DNA of 64,000 bases from RPQJ01 sp963762315 (GTDB lineage Bacteria > Pseudomonadota > Gammaproteobacteria > Steroidobacterales > Steroidobacteraceae): contig CAVXKO010000007.1 of NCBI GenBank assembly GCA_963762315.1, positions 1-64,000 on the forward strand, in the 5' to 3' direction. Below are positions 50,075-57,419 of this stretch, piece by piece. How positions within the stretch are numbered: the stretch's first letter is position 1; each line of letters begins with the position of its first letter. The notes beneath the pieces are model-generated. The model was not told where the DNA came from. It did no database searches and saw nothing but the letters and a program-made list of their open reading frames with translations. The translations under genes and the position numbers were made by a program.

Positions 50075-51505
50075 ATGCCCCACGATCCGGCCGACCTCGA
50101 GTTCACGCCCGACCAGATGCTTGCGATGGGCCGCGCCGTCGTCGCGCGCTCGGTTGCGCACCTCGCCACCATCGGCACGCAGCCGAGCTGCGGCGACGTC
50201 GATGCCGCCGAGCTCTGCCGGTCGTTGCGCGAGCCGGCGCCCGAGGCGGGCAGCGAACTCGATCCGCTGCTCGACCAGCTTTTCAACGACCTCATCCCGC
50301 GCTCGTTCACGGCCTCAGGGCCGGGGTATCTCGCGTACATCCCGGGCGGCGGCGTGTATCCCGCTGCGCTCGCCGACTTCATTGCCGACACGACCAACCG
50401 CTACACCGGCGTATGGATCGCGGCCCCAGCCCTCGTGCAGCTCGAAGCCAACGCGCTGGAGTGGCTGCGCGACTGGATGGGCTTCCCCGCGGGCACGGCG
50501 GGGCTGTTCACCACCGGCGGCTCCATGGCCGCGTTCAATGCCGTCGTGTGCGCGCGCGAGCGCTTGCTGGGCGCCGACATCCGCTCCGGCACGCTCTACG
50601 CGTCCAGCCAGGCGCATCACTGCATCGAGAAGGCGGCCAAGCTGGCGGGCATCGCCGCCGACCGGATCCGGAAGATTCCGGTGGACGGCGACTACCGCAT
50701 GGACGTGGCCGCGCTCTCGGCCGCCATCGCGCACGACCGCGCGCAGGAACTGCGCCCGTTCTTCGTCAACTCATCGGCCGGCACCACCAATACCGGCGCG
50801 GTGGATGACCTCGAGGCCGTCGCCGACCTCTGCGCGCGAGAAGGTTTGTGGCACCACGTGGACGGCGCGTATGGCGCGTTCTTCCACATGTGCCCCGAGT
50901 TGCGACCGCTGCTGCGCGGGCTGTCGCGCGCCGACTCGCTGACGCTCGATCCGCACAAGGGGATGTTCCTCCCCTACGGCACGGGCGCGCTGCTCGTTCG
51001 CAACGGCAACGCGCTGCGCTCGGTGCACTCCACGACGGCCGGTTACCTGCCGCAGAACCAGGACGAGTTCTACGACCCGGCGCAGTACGGGCCGGAACTC
51101 TCACGCGGCTTCCCCGGCCTGCGCGTCTGGCTGAGCGTCAAGATGTTCGGCGCAGCGCGATACCGCGCGGCCGTTGCCGAAAAGCGCTCGCTGGCCGTCT
51201 GGGCCGCCGGACGCGTGGCGGAGATTCCGGGCGTCGTGATGGACGCGCCACCGCAGCTGTCGCTGTTCGCGTTCCACCTCGAGGGCCCTTCGCTCGGCAC
51301 GCAGGCTGCGCGCAATGCGGCCACCGAGCAGCTCGTGCAACGCGTCACCGAGCGCGGCAAGGTCATGCTCACCGGCTGCACGCTCGACGGCCGCTACCTG
51401 GCGCGGGTGTGCGTGCTCAGCTTCCGCACCCGGCGGGCAGAGATGGAGACCTGCGTGCAGCACCTGGCGGAGGAAGCGGCGGCCATCCTCGCCTCCGCGC
51501 GGTAA
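50075..51505 (+). CDS. PLP-dependent decarboxylase (aromatic/group II amino-acid decarboxylase family)
   Basis: 476 residues. Fold type I PLP enzyme with the decarboxylase II signature: SSQAHHCIEKAAKLAG (His181/182 stacking on PLP), NSSAGTTNTGAVDDL, HVDGAYGAF (Asp263, Ala265) and LDPHKGMFLPYGTG with Lys295 forming the aldimine. Also present are the substrate loop TTGGSMAAFNAVVCAR and, at 368-394, the C-terminal domain region. Substrates in this family are Trp, Tyr, DOPA, Glu or diaminobutyrate; the sequence alone does not decide. It is a single gene, ending directly at the converging gene to the right. Confidence 0.9.
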   Translation: MPHDPADLEFTPDQMLAMGRAVVARSVAHLATIGTQPSCGDVDAAELCRSLREPAPEAGSELDPLLDQLFNDLIPRSFTASGPGYLAYIPGGGVYPAALADFIADTTNRYTGVWIAAPALVQLEANALEWLRDWMGFPAGTAGLFTTGGSMAAFNAVVCARERLLGADIRSGTLYASSQAHHCIEKAAKLAGIAADRIRKIPVDGDYRMDVAALSAAIAHDRAQELRPFFVNSSAGTTNTGAVDDLEAVADLCAREGLWHHVDGAYGAFFHMCPELRPLLRGLSRADSLTLDPHKGMFLPYGTGALLVRNGNALRSVHSTTAGYLPQNQDEFYDPAQYGPELSRGFPGLRVWLSVKMFGAARYRAAVAEKRSLAVWAAGRVAEIPGVVMDAPPQLSLFAFHLEGPSLGTQAARNAATEQLVQRVTERGKVMLTGCTLDGRYLARVCVLSFRTRRAEMETCVQHLAEEAAAILASAR

Positions 51506-51935
51506 CTACTGCGCTTTCATCTCACGCAGCAGCGGTGCGGCCTCGGCCTCGGAGATCTCTTTCAGCATGAGCGGTGCGCCGGCCGCGGGCAGCGCCCACG
51601 ATCGCTCCGGCTTGTACGCGACCACCACGTAGTGCGTCGAGCCTGGCTCGACGGTGAGACGCACCTCCTGCTTCCACAGGAACGGGTCCGGACGCAGCAG
51701 GTGTGCTCCGGCCGGCACGGCGACTTTCACATAGGTCTGGCGCGCGAGACTGGCGAACGCCTTGCCGTTGTCGGTGACTTTCTGGTTGCTCGGGATCAGC
51801 GTCTTGCCGCTGTCGTTGAAAATGGTGATTTCGCCCGTGCCGGCGGCGCCGGCGTGCCTGGCTCCTGCGCCAGCCCGCACGGCGCAACGCCATCGCCAGC
51901 ACGAACAAAGCGAACCACCTGCGATCGGTCATCAT
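51506..51935 (-). pseudogene. Exported protein (DUF2846-like), frameshifted in the signal region
   Basis: The C-terminal part is one frame: GEITIFNDSGKTLIPSNQKV, FASLARQTYVKVAVPAGAHL and EVRLTVEPGSTHYVVVAYKP, resembling DUF2846-type lipoprotein/exported beta proteins. The expected start, ATG at 51933-51935 with GGAGG, begins MMTDRRWFALFVLAMAL but is in another frame. Two single-base losses near 51840-51885 would restore a signal sequence ending CGLAQEPGTPAPPA. It is either mutated or has sequencing deletions. Confidence 0.55.
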
Positions 51936-52001
51936 CGGTCTTGCCTCCGCAGCCGACCCTCCATCGCAGCGGCCCTCAGGCACTGTCTCCCGACCGACCA
52001 C

Positions 52002-52030
52002 GAGAGAGCCCGGCACTGGGCCGGGCTCTC
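52002..52030 (-). terminator. Strong hairpin, likely terminator
   Basis: Perfect 11-bp arms GAGAGCCCGGC (52004-52014) and GCCGGGCTCTC (52020-52030), 5-base loop, just beyond the stop of the disrupted gene at 52053-52896. There is no T-run, so termination strength is uncertain. Confidence 0.55.
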
Positions 52031-52052
52031 ACCGCGACCCGAGGTCGCCCCA

Positions 52053-52896
52053 CTAGTTCTGGCTCATCACCAGATGGCAGGTGGCAGTCGAATCGAAGAA
52101 GTAGCCGACCTGTCCGTTCTGGAAGATGCCCTGCTTCGCGAGATCCGACTGCGGATCGGGCTGCAGCTGGATCAGGCCTGCCCCGCCACGTTCATCAGGC
52201 AGCCCATCTCCTTCCTGGCTTCAGTCCCCGGGCTACGATTGACGAAGCCACGGATGTTGTAGCCGATCGGGAACGGCGGCTGCATGAAGCCGACCGGGAT
52301 CTTCGGCGCCGGGTCCGGGAACATCCAGCACTCGCCATAGGGTGACCCTGGCGTGTTCATGCACGGGAAGAACTCCGACCACGCATACCCGGCCGTGGAC
52401 ATTTCCGTCACAAATCCCGAACGCGCCGGTGCGATCGGCCCACCCACGTCGATGACCTTCACCAGGTCCTTCGGGAAGTGAATGGCCGCGCAATGCGTCT
52501 TGACCCACTCGCTGGTGGTCTGAGCCTTGGCCACGTACAATAGGTCGCGGCAGCGAGACCGCAGCACCCGGGATGGGCTGGTAGTCCGGCGGACCCTCGA
52601 TGATCGGCCACACGTCCGCGAGGCCGAACGGCCCCATCGCCTTTCCAATACCCTTTCCGTCACAGTACGAGGCCTGCAGGTAGACCAGCGCGTTGCCGTC
52701 TGGCTGCAGCGCAAGTTCGTACTTGGCCGGCAGCGCGGCACGCGCGGCCGCGGGAGCGACCTCGAACACTCCGACCATCGTGTTGCAGTTCATCTGCACG
52801 TCCACGACCGGCTCGGCAGTGCCGTTGCCATCCGCACCGGCGGAGTTCAGCGCCGAGCGCCGCAATGGTAAACAACGAAACGATCACCTTCCTCAT
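52053..52896 (-). pseudogene. Exported protein of unknown function with three frameshifts
   Basis: Four pieces of one protein can be followed on the minus strand: a signal peptide from the ATG at 52894-52896 (MRKVIVSLFTIAALGA, with GGAGG upstream); then LNSAGADGNGTAEPVVDVQM ... LVYLQASYCDGKGIGKAMGP; then LLYVAKAQTTSEWVKTHCAA ... RGFVNRSPGTEARKEMGCLM; and finally GLIQLQPDPQSDLAKQGIFQ ... CHLVMSQN, stop 52053-52055. Single missing bases near 52852, 52549 and 52183 separate the frames. I do not recognise the family; it has many cysteines and is probably periplasmic. Confidence 0.6.
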
Positions 52897-53144
52897 GACG
52901 CCCTCCTCGCAGCCATCCTGGTTGCGTCAATGATCCGGCGTGCCACGGCGTCCTTCGTGGTCTCTCGCGGAGGGCGACCGGCAGACCGCCGGTAATGTGA
53001 CCCTTAGTCTTCTCCCCTGTACCCTGCCATTCGCAGTAATCGCTAGCAGCACTGGACTGGCTCCACGAATCACTGCCATCGCTTTTCCGCGCATCGCGCA
53101 GAGTCGAATTGTCCTTCCGTTTCTGCAGCGCCGAATGTCCGGAA

Positions 53145-53444
53145 TCACCTTGCTACGCGTGTACCGCTTTCACTGACCTCACTGTCCCTCATGCCGCCGA
53201 ACCCGTGCAGCAGCACCAGAGGCTCGCCCTTTCCACCCTCCAGGTAGACGTAGCGCAATCCACCCGGCAGATCGATTTCCTTCCGCACCAGTCCCGCCGC
53301 CCGGCGGTCCCGGTTGAGCATCAGCTCGGTGAAACGTTCCGGCGCGAGATGGGCGAACCCAATCGCCGCGACAGCGACAACCAGGACTGCAGCGACTACG
53401 AATTGCACACACCCCATGCCGAGTGACATGCCAAGTGCCATCAA
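53145..53444 (-). pseudogene. N-terminal fragment of an exported alpha/beta hydrolase
   Basis: 99 codons: a TM/signal segment (CVQFVVAAVLVVAVAAIGFA), APERFTELMLNRDRRAAGLV, LPGGLRYVYLEGGKGEPLVL and the oxyanion-loop start LLHGFGG. In alpha/beta hydrolases this should continue to the nucleophile elbow, Asp and His, but the homology stops right after HGFGG and the ORF ends in unrelated sequence at 53145. It is truncated, so catalytically dead. 52897-53144 shows nothing further. Confidence 0.7.
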
Positions 53445-53530
53445 ATGGGCACGTGCAGCGGTTCCATGCCGCTCTCCTGAATCGCAGGTTCGGACGCACC
53501 CACGACTTCGCCGCCCTCCCGCATCCGTGC

Positions 53531-53818
53531 CTACACCCCCTCCACCCCCACGATGTTCGCGCTGCTGGCCTCCATGCGCAGCGCCTTGAGCGGTTGATAT
53601 CCAGGGCTCACATAGAACGACTGCGCTGCCGCGAGCGACGGAAATTCAAAGATCACGAGACGCGTCGGTTTCCAGTCGCCCTCGATCACCGTGTGTGCGC
53701 CGCCGCGCACGAGATACCGACCACCGGAGGCTTCGATGACCGGTTTGATCCTGGCCATGTACTCCTGGTACTTCGGCAGGTCGTGAATCGTCACGTCAAA
53801 GATCACGTAGTACGCCAT
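53531..53818 (-). CDS. DUF1330 family protein (copy 2)
   Basis: 95 residues (MAYYVIFDVTIHDLPKYQEY ... ASSANIVGVEGV), a close paralogue of 25444-25731. It lies 55 bp downstream of the TolB/TPR gene at 53874-55568, repeating the gene order seen at 25.4-27.5 kb. All DUF1330 blocks are present, so it should be functional. Confidence 0.85.
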   Translation of the reverse strand: MAYYVIFDVTIHDLPKYQEYMARIKPVIEASGGRYLVRGGAHTVIEGDWKPTRLVIFEFPSLAAAQSFYVSPGYQPLKALRMEASSANIVGVEGV

Positions 53819-53873
53819 GTGTTCGTTCTCCCTTCATTCGCTCGTTCGACACGAAGACGTTGCGCGGCGGGCG

Positions 53874-55568
53874 TTACTGGCCGGCCGCCGTTGCGTCCCC
53901 ATCCCCAGCCAGCCCCATCCGCTTCAACAGCGCCAGGAACCGCGGATCCTTGCCGATGACGGGATGGCAGCGAAAGCGAGTCGTCATCTGAACCCAGTGC
54001 GGATGGTGCTGCTCGACCGCGCGCTGCCACCACTCGACCGCCAGGCCCGAGTCGCCCAATGCGGCGTAACCGATGGCAATGATGAACGGCGAAACCATCA
54101 CACCCGCGTCGATCTTGCTCATCAAGCCATCCAGCAGATGCCGCGCGTCTTCGCGTTTGTCAGTGACCGCGCATATTGCAAACTCGATGAGTGCGACATG
54201 CCAGAAATCGTCACTGGTCGCCGCTTTCAGTTCGACCAGTGATTGCTCTGCGCGCGGAAGATCGCCGGCCGCGATATATGCGTATGCCTCATATGCCATT
54301 GAGCCAGGTACACGCGGCTGGCACTGATGCAGTCGCTCGGCGGTTTCCAGCGCCTGTGCAGTCCGCCCGGCCGCGAGCTGCATCTCGATCAGGATCCACT
54401 TCAAGGTTGGGGCAAGCGGATCTTTCGACTCTGCGTCCGCGAGTGCCGCGATGGCCTCGTCGAAATGACCCAGGGGTCCGTCCAGTACATACGCTTTGTT
54501 GAACGCCCAGGCCGACAGGTCGGCGCCCGCGGCCCGTGCCCGCGCATAGTGGCCCGCGGCCGCTTCCGGGTCACGGTGGATGACCATGCTCACAAATGCC
54601 TGGGCGAGTAGGGCTGCGACATTCGCAGGCGAGTGCGCCAGCGCGCGCGCGGCCGCGGTGGACGCTTCCATCATGGGCGACATCGGGTCGCGGGCCCAGG
54701 TCGCGCTATAGGCATAGATATAGCCCAGGTCACCCCACGCGTCACCGTAGCTCGGGTCCAGCGCAATGGCACGCCGCAACTGCTCGATGGCCATGCCGAA
54801 TGTCTTTGGATCCGGACTCAACAGCCACTGATGCGCCTTCAACCTCAGGTTGTACGCCTCGAGATTGGTCGTCCCCTGCTTGACCAGCATCACATCCTGG
54901 GCGAGGCCGAGCTTCGGCAGCAGCGCGCTCGCGATCTCGTGCGCGATCTCGTTCTGGATCTCGAAGATGTCCTCGACCGCGCGGTCGTAGGCCTGCGAGA
55001 AAAGATGGAATCCGCTGCCGACGTCGATGAGCTGCGCGGTGACGCGGAGTTTCTGGCCGGCACGCCGCACGCTGCCTTCCAGCACGTGCCTGACGTGCAG
55101 CGTGTCGCCGATCTCCGTCATGCTCGCGCCCCGGCCGGCAAGGCTGAACGACGAGGTGCGCGCCGCCACATTGAGGCCCTCAATGGACGCCAAGGCATTG
55201 AGCAACTCTTCCGCAATGCCGTCGCCGAGGTACTGCTGGTCGTGCTCCGCGCTCATGTCCACGAACGGCAGCACGGCGATCGACGGCGGCGCATCGCTTC
55301 CCGGCTTTGGAGTTGGCCCTCCCGGGGTCGGCTTGAAGGGCCTGACGCCCTGCGGCGTGAACTCAAACCCCCACGCCATCAGGCAGGCGATGGGGAAACC
55401 GAGGATGACGAGGGTCGTGACGACTTTGATGACCCAATCCGGCGCATCGAAGTTCTGGAACAGCAGACTCAAACTCTGCAGCGCCACCCAGCCAATCGCG
55501 GCATATGCCACCGCGACCTTCAGCACTCCGCGATGCCGCAGCTCGGCCAGGATCCCCCTGAACCCCAT
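53874..55568 (-). CDS. Membrane-anchored TolB/FlgO-like + TPR protein (copy 2)
   Basis: 564 residues, collinear with 25788-27485: two N-terminal TM helices (VLKVAVAYAAIGWVALQSLS; VIKVVTTLVILGFPIACLMAWG), the TolB-like domain (PSIAVLPFVDMSAEHDQQYL, GIAEELLNALASI, VLEGSVRRAGQKLRVTAQLID) and TPR-like repeats to residue ~540. The N-terminal two-thirds are well conserved between the paralogues, while the TPR regions have diverged, suggesting different partners. It shares the 5' inverted repeat at 55636-55654. Confidence 0.85.
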   Translation of the reverse strand: MGFRGILAELRHRGVLKVAVAYAAIGWVALQSLSLLFQNFDAPDWVIKVVTTLVILGFPIACLMAWGFEFTPQGVRPFKPTPGGPTPKPGSDAPPSIAVLPFVDMSAEHDQQYLGDGIAEELLNALASIEGLNVAARTSSFSLAGRGASMTEIGDTLHVRHVLEGSVRRAGQKLRVTAQLIDVGSGFHLFSQAYDRAVEDIFEIQNEIAHEIASALLPKLGLAQDVMLVKQGTTNLEAYNLRLKAHQWLLSPDPKTFGMAIEQLRRAIALDPSYGDAWGDLGYIYAYSATWARDPMSPMMEASTAAARALAHSPANVAALLAQAFVSMVIHRDPEAAAGHYARARAAGADLSAWAFNKAYVLDGPLGHFDEAIAALADAESKDPLAPTLKWILIEMQLAAGRTAQALETAERLHQCQPRVPGSMAYEAYAYIAAGDLPRAEQSLVELKAATSDDFWHVALIEFAICAVTDKREDARHLLDGLMSKIDAGVMVSPFIIAIGYAALGDSGLAVEWWQRAVEQHHPHWVQMTTRFRCHPVIGKDPRFLALLKRMGLAGDGDATAAGQ

Positions 55569-55635
55569 GTTCCTTGTGCCCTCTTCTGGGGCGATTCTGC
55601 GCCCGATTTCCTATCGGGTGAAATGGGTGCGACTC

Positions 55636-55654
55636 GATGCGAACAGCTCGCATC
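55636..55654 (-). promoter_or_regulatory. Inverted repeat upstream of TolB/TPR copy 2
   Basis: GATGCGA-ACAGC-TCGCATC, 68-86 bp upstream of the start, in the same place and within the same conserved flank as at 27555-27571. Confidence 0.5.
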
Positions 55655-55735
55655 CACCTGACGACAGCAACGTTCAGCGCCGTAAGCGCTGCTGGAGCCG
55701 ATGGGTACGCGCGAGCAGGACCGCGCCGTCGCTCG

Positions 55736-56122
55736 CTACAACAGCTGCAGCAGGATCAGCACGAGCCCGGTCGAGGCAATCGCCCATGCCACCGTACGAA
55801 CCCACGTGATGCCGGCCCAGTAGATCGCCGCGTAAGTCAGCCGCCCGTAGAAGAACAGCGCGGCGCCGAGCGCCGTCATCGCATTGGCCCGGCCCGTCAC
55901 CTGGGCCACCAGCACCAGGATCGCGAACAGCACCAGGCTCTCGAGCATGTTGCGGTGTGCGCGTTGCGCGCGCCCGACCCAGCCTCGACCCTCGACCGCG
56001 GTTTCGCGGTTGCCGGCGAGCACCGGCATCGGAAACTGCATCGTCGCCCCGACAATCACGACCAGCAACTGCACCATCGTCAACGCCGCCGCCCAAACCA
56101 GGTACTTCAGATCCGGAGTCAT
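55736..56122 (-). CDS. MAPEG-family membrane protein
   Basis: 128 residues, four TM helices. Family features: TPDLKYLVWAAALTMVQLLV, VGRAQRAHRNMLESLVLFAI (the R.QRA..N..E conserved in MAPEG proteins), YGRLTYAAIYWAGITWVRTV. MAPEG proteins (microsomal glutathione-transferase-like) can have glutathione-dependent transferase or peroxidase activity; many bacterial members are uncharacterised. It is a single gene with its own short flanks. Confidence 0.85.
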   Translation of the reverse strand: MTPDLKYLVWAAALTMVQLLVVIVGATMQFPMPVLAGNRETAVEGRGWVGRAQRAHRNMLESLVLFAILVLVAQVTGRANAMTALGAALFFYGRLTYAAIYWAGITWVRTVAWAIASTGLVLILLQLL

Positions 56123-56232
56123 CGCGTCTCCCCTTTTGGATTGAGTTGGCCACCCACGAACGCGGTCACTTTACTCCAGAACCCGACTCACCCAGGGCCC
56201 CGGCTCTCATGCTCGCGATATGCGACCTTGCG

Positions 56233-57351
56233 TTACGCGCCTTCTGCTCCCGCAACCGCTCCCATCCTTCCCCATCGTCGCAGCAAGGCCAGCACCTCAT
56301 CGGCTGGCAGCGCGATCGAGCGGTTGCCATCGCGACCCACCATGGTGGTGTTCACCAGCATTGCGTCGATCACCGCTTCCTCGACAGCTTCCACGGCCGC
56401 GTTGAAGAGGGGATCGAGGCTGCCGTTCGGCAGCCACCTCATGCTCCGCTCGCCGGCTCCGTCCGTGGCGAACGCTGCTTCATTCGCAGTCGAGAACGCG
56501 AGGAAGATGTCGCCGGAGCTGTTGTTGCCGACGGTGCCGGTGCGCGCGAGGCCCATCGGCACGCGCCGCGCGATGCGCTTCAACTGATGGGCCAGCAAGG
56601 GCGCGTCGGTCGCCACCAGCGCGATGACCGAGCCTTGATCCTGCCCGCGCAGCCTGTCGCGCGTAATGTGGCGGCCGACCGGAACGCCGAGAATGGTGAG
56701 CTGCTCGCGCGCACCGAAGTTCGCCTGCAGGAACACGCCCACCGTGTAGCGCTCGCCGGCAATGGTGACGACTCGCGAGGCCGAGCCGTTGCCGCCCTTG
56801 AAGTCGTAGCAGATCATGCCGGTGCCGCCACCCACGCTGCCAAGCTCGACCGGCCCGCCACGCGCGTCATCGAGCGCGGCCATGGCGTGCTCGGCCGTCA
56901 CGTGAAAGCCGTTGATGTCGTTGAGATCGCCGTCATAGGTTTCGGCCGCAACCGGCAGGCCCCACGCCTGCCCGGTTCCGATGGCGCGCGAGACCAGCCA
57001 GCGAATGGTCGCATCGCGCGTGACTCCGCAGGAATGCGTGTTGGTGATGGTGATCGGCGTCTGCAGTTCGCCAGACTCCTCGATCCACGCGACGCCCGTC
57101 ATCTCGCCATTGCCGTTCAGCGAGTAGTAGCCGGCCGCGCAAGGCACCGCCGCCCTGGCGCGTCCGCGCGGCAGCACGGCCGTGACGCCGGTGCGCACTG
57201 GACCGCGTCCCGGGACCAGCGGCCCGTCGCCTGCAATCAGCGTGAGCGTGCCGACCTCGACACCCGCCACGTCGGTGATCGCGTTGTACGCGCCCGGGGT
57301 GCCCGGCAGCGGCAATCCCAGCTCCCGGCCCCGCTTCAATTCGGTATCCAC
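56233..57351 (-). CDS. P1-family peptidase (DmpA/BapA-type aminopeptidase)
   Basis: 372 residues from the GTG at 57349-57351, preferred because GGAGGA lies 6 bp upstream. Longer in-frame starts at 57381 (ATG) and 57423 (GTG overlapping the upstream stop) are possible. Family blocks: YNAITDVAGVEVGTLTLI, GVTAVLPRGR, GYYSLNGNGEMTGVAWIEES, NTHSCGVTRDATIRWLVS, then GTGMICYDFKGGNGSASR with the Ser of GSASR as the expected autoprocessing nucleophile. It cleaves itself into alpha and beta chains and acts as D- or beta-aminopeptidase. The PQQ-like propeller gene is immediately upstream on the same strand. Confidence 0.85.
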   Translation of the reverse strand: MDTELKRGRELGLPLPGTPGAYNAITDVAGVEVGTLTLIAGDGPLVPGRGPVRTGVTAVLPRGRARAAVPCAAGYYSLNGNGEMTGVAWIEESGELQTPITITNTHSCGVTRDATIRWLVSRAIGTGQAWGLPVAAETYDGDLNDINGFHVTAEHAMAALDDARGGPVELGSVGGGTGMICYDFKGGNGSASRVVTIAGERYTVGVFLQANFGAREQLTILGVPVGRHITRDRLRGQDQGSVIALVATDAPLLAHQLKRIARRVPMGLARTGTVGNNSSGDIFLAFSTANEAAFATDGAGERSMRWLPNGSLDPLFNAAVEAVEEAVIDAMLVNTTMVGRDGNRSIALPADEVLALLRRWGRMGAVAGAEGA

Positions 57352-57419
57352 ACGACGTCCTCCATCTGACCTTGCACGCATATTGAGGGTATCTCGGCGC
57401 CATGCGACCGGTTCGTTTA

